From contig NC_084802.1 in NCBI RefSeq assembly GCF_963169125.1, forward strand, positions 109,558,903-109,622,902: 64,000 nucleotides of DNA, given 5' to 3'. Shown in pieces: positions 23,786-33,548 of the stretch. The position numbers were made by a program, and so were the translations under genes. Below the pieces are notes generated by a model, which worked only from the letters and a program-made list of their open reading frames with translations, did no database searches and was not told the DNA's origin. Position 1 is the first letter of the stretch; the number at the start of each line of letters is the position of its first letter. The DNA comes from Humulus lupulus (lineage: Eukaryota; Streptophyta; Magnoliopsida; Rosales; Cannabaceae).

Positions 23786-25480
23786 AGATTGCGCCTTTTC
23801 CAAGTTTATCCACTCCTGAGCTCGAGCCAAGAACTCATCTACACTTTTAAGTCCTTTTTGCTAGAGCTCCTGCCATAGATCGCCTCCCACCAGGATTCCT
23901 ATTCTCATTTCCATGAGCGTGGAGCTATATAATCAGCGTCTCTAGCTCATGCTGCAACATTGGTGAATGGCGAATCTTCTTAGATATGCTTTCAAGGACT
24001 CACCAGGTTGTTGTTTTATGTTGGCCAATGAGTCAGCCTCTATGCAAGTTTCCTTTGAAGCTCGGAACGCTCTCTTGAACTCGGGAGACAACTTCTTCCA
24101 AGAGATTTTCAAATGTTTTTTGTACTTTTTGAATCACTGTCTGGCAGGTTCGATCAGAGTTGTGGGGAACAGAGTACTTCTTAGGTCGAACCCGACATTG
24201 TAGGCCATCATCAACATATTAAACATCCCAAGGTGGTCGGAGGGATCTGTGTTTCCATCAAATGTTGGCATGTTCGGCATCCTGAAGACAATAGGATACA
24301 CAGCTGATATAATGTTCGGGGTGAAATGTTCAAGTTCCTCATTAGAATCACAATCATCAATCATTTTTTCACATAAGAGCTTCTTCATTTGCTCCTCCAT
24401 CAAGGCTAATCTCTCGAGGGTTGGGTCTTTGGTCTCTAGGTTAGTTGGGAGTTGTTCACCAGCTCCCATCCTATTGTACGCGTTTGATGGGTTGTTTTCC
24501 CTCCAAGTTCGAGATTGGTTAGGTGGGACATTCCAATTGTCGCGTACAATAGACGGACCTCCCTTGTGTTGAGTATAACTCATATCACCATTGCGAGTTG
24601 GAAACCTCCTCTGTGAATTCAGATGATCACGCAGGTCAGGATGTGGATCAAAACGAGGAATTTGTGCTGAACTAAGATGATTCCTCATGTCGCTCTCAGA
24701 CCTGCCTCCACGCTGGCTCCCCGTCCAGTAACTTCCATTTGTGAAACTTACAGCCCGTGGCTAAGATCGAGGACCTGGATTATCAGCACGTGCCCATGGG
24801 AAGTAAGTGTCTACTGATCGGGGGAGGATCTCTCCTAATATTTCCACGAGCTGAAGCGTATCTTTGTCGGCGCAGTGGTGTAGGATGTCTAACCGATGAT
24901 GGTGGATGTCTTATCGGTGAGGCTATCCTCGTTCCACCAGGACAAACTAAATTAACCTGTCTCAGTTCTACCCCGATGTCTAGTGTTCTCTGTGCCTGGG
25001 GTTTTGATCGCGGTCCAGGAGGATTCACTAGGGTGTTTTGTCTCCAGGAATTTTTCCCAGCTTTCCATGGTGGGTTGTTATGGGCATTCCTGAGAATCTA
25101 TGCGAAAGGCACGGAGCTGGGAGTCGTAGTTCTGACCGACCGACTAACATGCGGATGATGGTTCCTGTGATGATTAATGGGTTGAGCACTTCATTGATTT
25201 CACTCTGAAGGTATAGAGCTCAGAGTGGCAATCCTGACAGAATGACTGGGTTTGGACCGGTTATTCCTGTGGGACTTATGGGACCCACTTTGCCTCTTTC
25301 TGACATTAGAATCGATTGCAAGATGGGGTAACCGAGCCAGGACCTCCTCGATCTGTCTATTTGTCCTATCGAAATGGCTCCTTAATTGGGCATTCTCCAT
25401 CTCGATGGATTTTAGATATCTTGGACTAGGATTTGGTGGGTGTGACGCTGAACTCTCAGTGTCATCTTGGCCCACTGGTT
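23786..25480 (-). pseudogene. gypsy-2 gag
   Basis: Minus-strand gag from about 25475 (MGQDDTESSASHPPNP), through a frame break near 25000-24690, to the capsid domain (YPIVFRMPNMPTFDGNTDPSDHL, 24240-24300) and on to VDEFLARAQEWINLEKAQS, where B1 cuts in. A TGA/TAG cluster near 24134 and 23930 breaks the frame. The capsid motif FRMPNMPTFDGNTDP is typical for Tat-type gag. The N-terminal part is Ser/Arg-rich and uncharacterised. Confidence 0.75.
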
Positions 25481-25643
25481 GCTTACCAGGACGTTGCTGA
25501 ACATCTAGGCCTTTTCAATGGAAACAGCTATATGATGCGCCTCTTTCCCACCAGGTTCTTCCATTTTGTTGTCATGCATCGATCAAGGAACCACCATGAC
25601 GAACATCAAATGAAATTTGTAAAGGATTAAGCACTAATTGTCT

Positions 25644-25661
25644 CTCAACGAAAGCACCAAC
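25644..25661 (-). other. Putative primer-binding site of gypsy-2
   Basis: On the minus strand TGGTGCTTTCGTTGAGAG, one base different from the gypsy-1 site (C-A-T to C-G-T), sits just after the LTR end. Confidence 0.5.
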
Positions 25662-25662
25662 C

Positions 25663-26258
25663 TGATGACACGGTTTTTCGCCAATAGTAGATTTAGAAAT
25701 CTAATAGGAGTATTAGTGCTTATTTGCAAACCGTAATGAACCTATATGAACCCTTTCTTACACACACGATTTTACGTGGTTCAGTGGTTAAAATTTACCT
25801 GGTCCACAAGACAATATTATTACTTTCTCACAATTTCTATAGAGTTTCAGTATTACAAAAAGGATGTCCCCTTCCCTGTCCATTGTCCTTCATATTTATA
25901 TTGGAATTTCCTGGACAAGTTTGGGTAACCTTGTGCATAAATATGGTAAACATTTAATAAATATAATTCTCATTTACATAGGGATACGATTGCCTAATAG
26001 AATATACTCCTGTTATCTCGGACAATAAATGTGAAATGCAGTCTAGACATTAATGAGCGCATAGAGTGCCTCTGAATCTCTCGGGATCCTTCAATATGCA
26101 TCATGACCAGGTTTCCACGAGCTAAACATATTCAAAGCATCCTAAAGGGGATCCAGCCACTATATGTCTCGAACTGGATCGTCATCCTAAGAGGCGACCT
26201 GCCGATTACCTGAATGTCATGCTGCCACGCCTAACTCGAGCTGCTCACATCATCATCA
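25663..26258 (-). mobile_element. 5' LTR of gypsy-2
   Basis: 596 bp. On the minus strand it starts TGATGATGTGAGC (end uncertain by 3-6 bp because of the repeated TGA) and ends CCGTGTCATCA. It has a TATAAATA box on the minus strand at about 25893-25900. Its size and ends resemble the gypsy-1 LTR. The matching 3' LTR is missing from the window. Confidence 0.7.
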
Positions 26259-27740
26259 TTAGCTAGATGTTCCACTCTTATGCTTTTTCCATATATTCAT
26301 CTGCCAATTGTACCCTAGCTGAATGATTAAAACTGTGCTAATTTTTAGTGTACAACACAACCTAATCAGGGTTTCCCTGATTTTCTCATTTGTTTGTTTA
26401 ATCAATCTTTAAGACAATATATTTATCCCAACATAAATATTAGTTAATTCAAAATTAACTTTATCTTAAAATATCATTTTTAAATTAAATAAATAAATAT
26501 TATATTGTAAATAAGATATTTATTATTCTCTCTCATCATATTAATCCGAATAAGAATAATATTAATTTTAACCTATAGTTTTTCAAAATAAAAACTATAT
26601 AGTTAAATAATTAATTAATTCACAATTAATCATTTACCCATAATTATCACATAATTATTTCCTTGCCCTGGAAAATTAATTCCTTTGTAATTTAGTTTTT
26701 TCTCTTTACAAACCTTTTTTTTGACATCCTTACCCTTGACAGTGTAGGACAGAGGTGATCTGGGGACCATAGACCTATAATACAAAGCTCCAATAAACTA
26801 GATTGTTAATTAAACTCTTTAATCTAATAATCTTATTTATTAATTCCATGATACTCCACTATAAATATGGAAATGCACTCTAAGTATTTATAGAATTATA
26901 TTTATAGTATTCTCTTGTATTCCATTGATATAATCAATGTATGTAGTTTTGTCCTCCATTATTAGTTCATTAATTAGAGTTGGTCAAAATTACCGTTTTA
27001 CCCTTCTAATTACCTCTTGATCCTTAAGTACCATTAATTCACCAGCAAATAATTAATCTATAATCTAATTATAGATTTGAGCTCAATAATTATTCAATTC
27101 CAGAATTAACTCTTAAGGGAACCAATATTCGATCCGTTAGGAAAGCATGGATTCCCTTATTGTAATTCATATTCTGAGCCATTCATGATATTGAATCTCT
27201 AAAAAAAAAAGTCATTAGCCTCGTTATTCTAAGATATTTTAACGAGTGAATCAAAAGATCCAATAAACATAAACAGGAGTTCATGAATACTCAGGATTTA
27301 GACTGATCTACAAATAATAATCTATTATGATAAGAATTAAATCTTTACGTCAAACGACAAGTTTATAAAGATAATTAATTTTCATCGGCCCTGTCATATA
27401 TAATCTCTATTATATACAACACCTTTACTAAGATGTCTATCCACATCAGTAATCTGAATCTAGATTACTCGCATCTCGTATGCTTAGTAAACCGTACTAG
27501 TAACCATTCATTAAAGACTCCATACTTTAATATGTTACTGACTATTTTATTCATTATATATGATCTTAATCTCTCGTACTAATACATGACCATATTCTCA
27601 TAAATGAATAGGGAATTTTATTGATATTATTATATAATCAATTCAAAAAATAATTATAACATTCAAATATAATAAAATTGTATTTTTATTTAAAAACCAA
27701 TAAAATGTCTTTACATGCTTTTAGGGCATCAATCTTAACA
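26259..27740 (-). mobile_element. copia-2-family LTR remnant (copia-3)
   Basis: Similar to the copia-2 LTR over most of its length (e.g. CGATCCGTTAGGAAAG at 27130, also at 14355 and 19096) but clearly diverged. Its 5' end on the minus strand, TTAAGATTGATGCCC, adjoins a copia-1-type RNase H fragment at 27741. No internal copia sequence is attached, so it is a solo LTR or a truncated one. The other end is obscured by gypsy-2. No gene in it. Confidence 0.65.
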
Positions 27741-27959
27741 CTATGTATGTTGCTAATTGTACTAGAGCGGATATTGCATTTGTGGTTAGTAAACTAAGTA
27801 GGTTACCTAGCAATCAAAGTATCTTACATTGGAAGGTCGTCAAAAGAGTATTTGGATACCTTAAAAGGACCAAAAAATTATGCGTCCAATATTCTAAGTT
27901 TCCTAAGATACTTTAGGGATATTTTGATGCAAGTTTGATATCCTATGTAGGAGATAATC
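27741..27959 (+). pseudogene. copia-1b RNase H fragment, left part
   Basis: Encodes MYVANCTRADIAFVVSKLS and LHWKVVKRVFGYLKRT, followed by YFDASLISY, as in copia-1 at 46300 and 48340. It is cut by the solo LTR A1 after the codons GDN. This second, separate copy of the copia-1 family has only its 3' half. Confidence 0.8.
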
Positions 27960-29801
27960 TGTAACGACCCAAATTCGCTAATAAGGCTTAAGGGCCTTGA
28001 TTAGTGTGCCTGAAGGGCATAATGGGAATTATGTGTGACTTTAATGATTAAGATGCATGATTATGATTTAAAGCATGTTATATGACTATTTGAATATTTG
28101 AGATGCATGACTATGTGTATTAGTATGCATGTAGTCCCTAATTAGGTTAGAAGGGCATAACCGTAATGTTGGCCATTATGGGCATAACTGCTTTGATATA
28201 TGTGATAATTGTCAAGGCCACATTATTATGTGGATATATCTCTTCAGTTTCTGTTTCTGGTTTTTGAGCTATGTTGTTTAAGTTGAATTGGATGGAAACT
28301 TTAGGGAATTCAGGCCTAAGGCTGAGGAGGAGCAAGCCAAGGAAGTCTAGAGGCAAATTGTGGTCGAAATCCCATCAAAGGTATAAATTCTAAGCTCTAA
28401 CTTTGATGTTCAACTGGTTTCTGCTGAGTTTTAGTGTCTAGAAGTGGCTATGGTGAATTTTGAGTTTGGGGATGCATGTGCTTGAGTTTTAGGTGTTTGG
28501 GGTGCTTGGGATGAGTGGAGTATGGTCATAAGGTTGTTTTTGAGTTTGGGAAATATTTGGAGGAGTTTTGGTTGAGGTTGGTTCGAGGAGATCGCAGGGG
28601 GGGAAAAACTGGTGTTGGCCTGCCTGTGACTAGCGCTACAGTGCTAGCCTTTGGGCGCTGTAGCGCTAGGCCAAGCTTGTTGAGGGGATTTTGCTTCTGT
28701 TTGTAGCGCTGTAGCGCCCTCCCATGAGCGTTGTAGCGCTACCCTATCTTCTGAAGAGGATTTTAGGGTTGTTTGCAAGGACTTTTGACCTAGGGTTTGG
28801 GGTTTGGTTCCACCACCTTGTTTGGTGGAACTAAGACTTCCCGGGGGCTCGGGATTGGCCCCGAGGCTAGGTTTTGGACTTAAGGACTGATGATGACTTT
28901 GGCCCATGGTTGTGTTTAGGTGAGCGCTAGGGCTCGAGGGGGATCGTGCTCAAGGAGTCGAGGGATCAAAGCTAGTGAATTGAAAGGTAAGAAAACTGCA
29001 CCTAGTTATATATTTGTGATGGGACTAATTGCTCCCGATACTTGTATCGTGTCAATGATGGTATTACGCCATGGGACATGTAAAAGCGGCCTAAGAGTAC
29101 CGTACATAATATTTGCACACAGGGCGCGGCTTGGCCACTGGTAGCCGAGGACAGCTTAATATTCACTAAGCTCGGTTTAAGCGGGCCGGAGTCAGTGGGA
29201 TAACGGAGGGAGCAGCTTGAGAGCGCTAGCCCTAGTTATCATTTGTGCAGTGATATATGATATGAGTTGATATGTTTAGTATGTTGAATACTTGATTATA
29301 CTGGATGATTATATGGGTGAGATTATGTGTTGCTGTATGGGATATTGATTTATCTGTTGATTGCTTATGCTCTGTTGTTGTGTTTTCTTGCTGGGCCTTG
29401 GCTCACGGGTGCTACGTGGTGCAGGTAAAGGCAAGGGCAAGTTGGACCAATCTTGAGGTGGAGAGCTGCGGGGTTGAATGTACATAGCCAGCTGTTCGAT
29501 TGCCATGGTCGAGGAGTGGGTCAGGACAGGGATTGCCTAACTGTCTGTTTTGCCTTAATATGGCTTGATATTGTACATTAACCTTGCGTCTTTTGTAAAC
29601 GGTCTTTAAATTTAATATTTATGGGATCCCATGTAAACAGATGATGTTTCTTAAATGAAAGTGCGACTTTTGAGACCAAAACATTTTAACCCTAGTTCCT
29701 CTATAGTTTCAGTAACACGATTTTAATTAAATGACTTAATTAGCAAGACTAGCACTTAATAAACACACAGCGTAACGGTCTTGGCTATCTAGGGCGTTAC
29801 A
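27960..29801 (+). mobile_element. Solo LTR A1 (family A), 1842 bp
   Basis: Starts TGTAACGACCC, ends GGGCGTTACA, and is flanked by the perfect direct repeat TAATC (27955-27959, 29802-29806). Donor-like AG/GTAAGAAAACTGC begins the putative intron at 28987; the acceptor box (TTGCTGGGCCTTGGCTCACG...GTGCAG) ends it at 29424. GGGATCCC is at 29623-29630. A block with repeated AGCGCT palindromes lies at about 28618-28745. No retroviral ORF is present, hence a solo LTR. Confidence 0.8.
28618..28745 (+). repeat. AGCGCT-palindrome block in A1
   Basis: Contains TAGCGCTACAGTGCTAGCC, GGGCGCTGTAGCGCTAGGCC, GTAGCGCTGTAGCGCCC and GTTGTAGCGCTACC, that is, repeated self-complementary AGCGCT cores, far richer in CpG than its surroundings. 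The LTR at 35255-37658 has the same block on the other strand (36318-36425). Confidence 0.7.
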
Positions 29802-29990
29802 TAATCTCTCCACAACTGGTTGGGTGTTCACCTTTGGTGGGAGTGTCGTTTCTTGGGGATCTAAGAAACAAACATGTATATGTCACTCAACCATGGAGTC
29901 CGATTTCGTAGCTCTAGCGATAACTGGCAAAGAGGTCGAGTGGCTAAGAGATCTCATGTTGGATATCCTAGTCAAACTACTAATATGATT
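29802..29990 (+). pseudogene. copia-1b RNase H fragment, right part
   Basis: Continues the RNase H (TTGWVFTFGGSVVSWGSKK, ATM-SD-type EAE site written MESDFVALA, KEVEWLRDLMLD) and then runs into the tandem array at 29961. The C-terminal third of RNase H is missing. Confidence 0.75.
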
Positions 29991-31030
29991 GAGTGTCATA
30001 ATCAACCTTAATAATAAGATGACCAATTAGATTGTAATAAACACTTTCTAGATGTTAATTTGATCTAAATGTATCTTTTAAAATATTAGATCAACTTTAT
30101 ATTGTTAAATTGATCTTCATTTGGTATTTCGACTACTTGTCTGAATATTTTGACTACCTGTCTACATATTTCAACAACTTGTCTAAAATTTCGACAACCT
30201 GTCTAAAAGTGTGAAAATGTTTAAAAAAAATGTTCAAATAATGCTATATAAAGGTTCATAGCGTCATTATTGGATCCTAATTAACACGTTTCAGATAAAA
30301 CTTTGTTAACCAACCATCACTTGATGATTAAGGATTGAGTGGTGGATATCCTAGTCAAACTACTAATATAATTGAGTGTCATAATCAATCTGAATAATAA
30401 GATGGCTAATTAAATCATAATAAACACTTTCTAGATGTTAAATTAATCTAATTTTATCTTTTGCAGTATTAGATCAACTTTCTATTGTTAAATTGATCTT
30501 CGTTTGGTGTTTCGACTACTTGTCTGAATGTTTCGACTACCTGTCTATATATTTCAACAACTTGTCTGAAATTTTGACAACCTATCTAAAAGTGTGAAAA
30601 TTTCTAAAAATGCTCAAATAATTCTATATAAATTTGCATATCATTATTATTGGATCCTAATTAACACGTTTCATGTAAAACTTTGTTAACCAACCACTAC
30701 TTGATGATTAAGGATTGAGTGGTGGATATCCTAGTCAAACTACTAATATAATTGAGTGTCGTAATAAACCGTCATAATAAGATGACCAATTAGATCATAA
30801 TAAACACTTTCTAGATGTAAAGTTGATTTAATTATATCTTTTACACTATTAGATCAACTTTATATTGTGAAATTGATCTTCGTTTGGTATTTCGACTACT
30901 TGTCTGAAACTTTGACAACCTATCTAAAAGTGTGAAAATGCCTAAAAAAAATCTCAAATAATGTTATATATAGGTGCGTATCGTCATTATTGTATCCTAA
31001 TCAACATTTTTCAAATAAAGTTATCAACAG
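29961..31030 (+). repeat. Three tandem copies of a 380 bp unit
   Basis: The start GGATATCCTAGTCAAAC recurs at 29961, 30344 and 30724 (spacing 383 and 380 bp). Each copy contains TTGAGTGTCATAATCAA-type sequence, several GACTACTTGTCTGAA motifs and ends near AGTGTGAAAATG...ATTGGATCC. The third copy is shortened. The first copy starts inside copia-1b RNase H. No ORF is present. Confidence 0.8.
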
Positions 31031-31556
31031 CCAATGTGTATATCTTGACACCATATCTGAGAATCCGACCACTTGTCTCAAAAGTTAGGTTAGTTTGTAC
31101 CAAACTTGATCTTGATCGTGAGCCCTTTGAAATCCATTTCCATGAGTCTTCATTCTTTTTCCACAATCTATCACATAATATTACAATATTTTTTAATGAC
31201 ATGTGAAAAAAATACAATAAACAAATATAAATTATTGGTATTAGTTAGATTAAAAAGTTATATAAAAGAATGAAAATCTAGGAATCCGACAACCTGTCTG
31301 AAAAATAGACAACTTGTCTGAAAATTCGACACCCCATCTGAAAATTCAAAGGTGGTTGAAAATATATGACGACATGTCTAAAGATTAGACTACCTGTCTA
31401 AATTCGACATGTGGTCTAAAATTTAGACAGGTGGTCAAAAATATACGACTACTGGTCTAAAATTTAGATAACTGGTTTGAAATATCAGATGCATTATCGA
31501 AAAAATAGACAAGCTGTCAATAAATTATTGGTTTCTCTATCTTGAAAGTGGTTGAA
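31031..31556 (+). repeat. Degenerate minisatellite, ~19 bp GACNACYTGTCT units
   Basis: About 15 loose copies of TTCGACNACYTGTCTGAAAA and variants lie between 31060 and 31525 (e.g. CCGACCACTTGTCTCAAAAG, GGAATCCGACAACCTGTCTG). Some copies are on the other strand, e.g. TTTAGACAGGTGGTCAAAA at about 31422, so the array has flipped units. It lies just before a PPT-like GAAAGTGGTTGAA and an LTR start. Confidence 0.6.
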
Positions 31557-31815
31557 GTTATGACTGGTTAAATACATGGTGAAATTGGTTAGGCACGACG
31601 AGGTGCAAAAACCATAATGATTTCACAAAAGTCAACATGTTAGAAAATATTTTCGGTATAGGCATTATAAATCATATTTTTTGGTCCAAAGTGTTTCTTT
31701 GGAGTATATGAGAGTACCCAAAAAGTTTGGGAGCATTTGGGGATGTTTTGAGAAAAAATTTGGAGAGCCAAGTCAGAGGCATTGACGATGTGTCGCCTCT
31801 AGAGGCGACGCATCG
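31557..31815 (+). mobile_element. Head of a copia-1-family LTR, copia-1b
   Basis: Begins GTTATGACTGGTTAAATACATGG and follows the first 250 bp of the LTR at 53821. It ends in a near-perfect palindrome at 31786-31815 (GTGTCGCCTCTAGAGGCGACGC, centre 31800), after which the same LTR continues on the opposite strand. Confidence 0.75.
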
Positions 31816-32895
31816 CTCGTAAGTAAATTAAATGATGGGAATATATGGCTTTACACTTTCTTAGTCAATGCATAATAGGGAAAGTTCAATTTTACAAACC
31901 CTAGATGTTAATCAAGAACTTTATTCAAAGTATGAATGCAAATCTTGATAATCAAATAACCATGTTCATGGTATGAATGCAAATCTTGAAAATCAAAGAA
32001 CCATGTTCATTGCATGAATGCAAATATTGAAAACAAAGAATTAAGTGATTAAATGTTTATATGATGAACTTAGAAACATTTAATCATCAATACTAACAAC
32101 ATAATCATAATAGAATGACAAAATACAAAATTAGGGTTAGAGAGAAGCAACCTTTCTCTTTGAGCAACTTGAATCTTCAACTTGGGGAACTTCTAAGGCT
32201 TATACACAAGAATAATATTGTTGTCCAAAATCTCTATTCCAAGCCTTCCCTTATTTTTTGAAGCTTCAACCAAGTAGAATAAGATTTGAGATTTAGCAAT
32301 CCTTGAAACTCATGCAACTCAAGCAATGCTTGATGAGTTTCTTGGAGAAAACTAGTAATCTTGAGAGTGAGAGAGAGAGAGAGAGAGGTGAGTGATCAAT
32401 TCACCAATTAACTCAGATGACCCATTTAAATAGTATAGGAACCTCATTAGACTCAACCAATGAAATGAGAGCATTTTAATTTGAATTTTGGAGCCAAAAC
32501 ATGTCATAGTACAAAATTATAAGGACATCCCAGGCGACGTGTCACCTAGCACTAGGTGATGTATCGCCTGTCAGGTGATACATTACATAGCCCTAGGCAA
32601 CACATTGCCTGGTGTATTGTTTCATGGTTGAGCGACGTGTTGCGTCGCCTTTGAGGCGACACATCGCCGATGCCTCTGACTTGGCACTCCAAAACTTATC
32701 TCAAAACATTCCCAAATGCTCCCAAACTTTTTGGGTACTCTTTTATACTCCAAAGAAACACTTTGGACCCAAAATATGATTTATAAATGCCTATATCGAA
32801 AATCAACTCTCACATGTTGACTTTTGTGAAATCGTTATGGTTTTGCACCTCTTCGTGCCTAAGCAATCTCACAATGTATTTAACCAAACACAACA
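31816..32895 (-). mobile_element. Inverted copia-1-family LTR
   Basis: On the minus strand it starts TGTTGTGTTTGGTTAAATAC at 32895, preceded by a PPT (AAGTGGGGGAA). It carries the GTCGCCT repeats at about 32525-32670, a TATTTAAAT TATA-like site near 32425, a GAGAGA tract at 32365-32389 and ends near 31818. The first 250 bp also occur in direct orientation at 31557-31815, forming a long inverted repeat. Confidence 0.75.
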
Positions 32896-33548
32896 TTCCC
32901 CCACTTGGTTAAATATATCATCAACTCTCTACCCAAACAAGATTAGTGCATAAACCAAAGTATCTTTTGGGTTTGAACTTTACCTTAGTGAAAACACTAC
33001 AAAGCTTTAATCAAAATGCTAAGGTATTCTAAAAAGATTTAACCCAACATTCCTAGTGATAAAAATTGGTAATGTCTCACACACTTCTATCTGATTACTT
33101 ATGTATTTCACACTGTTTGTGTTTAGCACTCATATGGCCATGTGCTCATCCATTTCATGAACTTTCTAGGGAGAAACTCAAAATCCCATGAGAGACAACA
33201 CCACCTCTAAGTTCACATAGGTGAAGTTCTTACAGCATCTTTGCTACCTTTAGAGATGCTTGTTGCACACAACTGAACTTCATTAAAATCCCTAGGCTTA
33301 ACCCTCACTCGGTAACAACCAACACTAACCATCCTTGGATGGAACTCATGACTTTGTTAGTGTTGAAACTATTCACTCAATGACTTGTTCTTACCCATTG
33401 AACTATTTCCCTTGATGTATACAAGTTTGGAGTTGGGTTGCCATCATTGATGAATATATTATTCTAGGAGTTTCAGTCTCATCCCTTTTGAAGTGGAACT
33501 TACTAACCTCTTCGCAAGAGGTTTTTGTAAATAGATTCGTAACATAAC
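32896..33548 (-). pseudogene. Inverted copia-1 RNase H end and 3' UTR
   Basis: Minus strand gives LRIYLQKPLAKRLVSSTSKG, then MRLKLLE and stop, corresponding to the RNase H end of copia-1 at 53160-53255, and the 3' UTR (e.g. TTGGGTTGCCATCATTGATG on the plus strand versus GATGGCAACCCACCA at 53266). It joins the + strand gag of copia-1 directly at about 33549. Confidence 0.75.

Noticed and set aside
28644..28907. 87-codon minus-strand frame in A1
   Set aside because: Comes from the GC-rich block; Pro/Ser/Gly-rich and present only because stops are rare in GC-rich sequence.
27960..29801. A DNA transposon, because TGTAAC and GTTACA are inverted repeats
   Set aside because: Target repeats are 5 bp, only 6-10 terminal bases are inverted, and R6 with PPT shows that these are LTRs.
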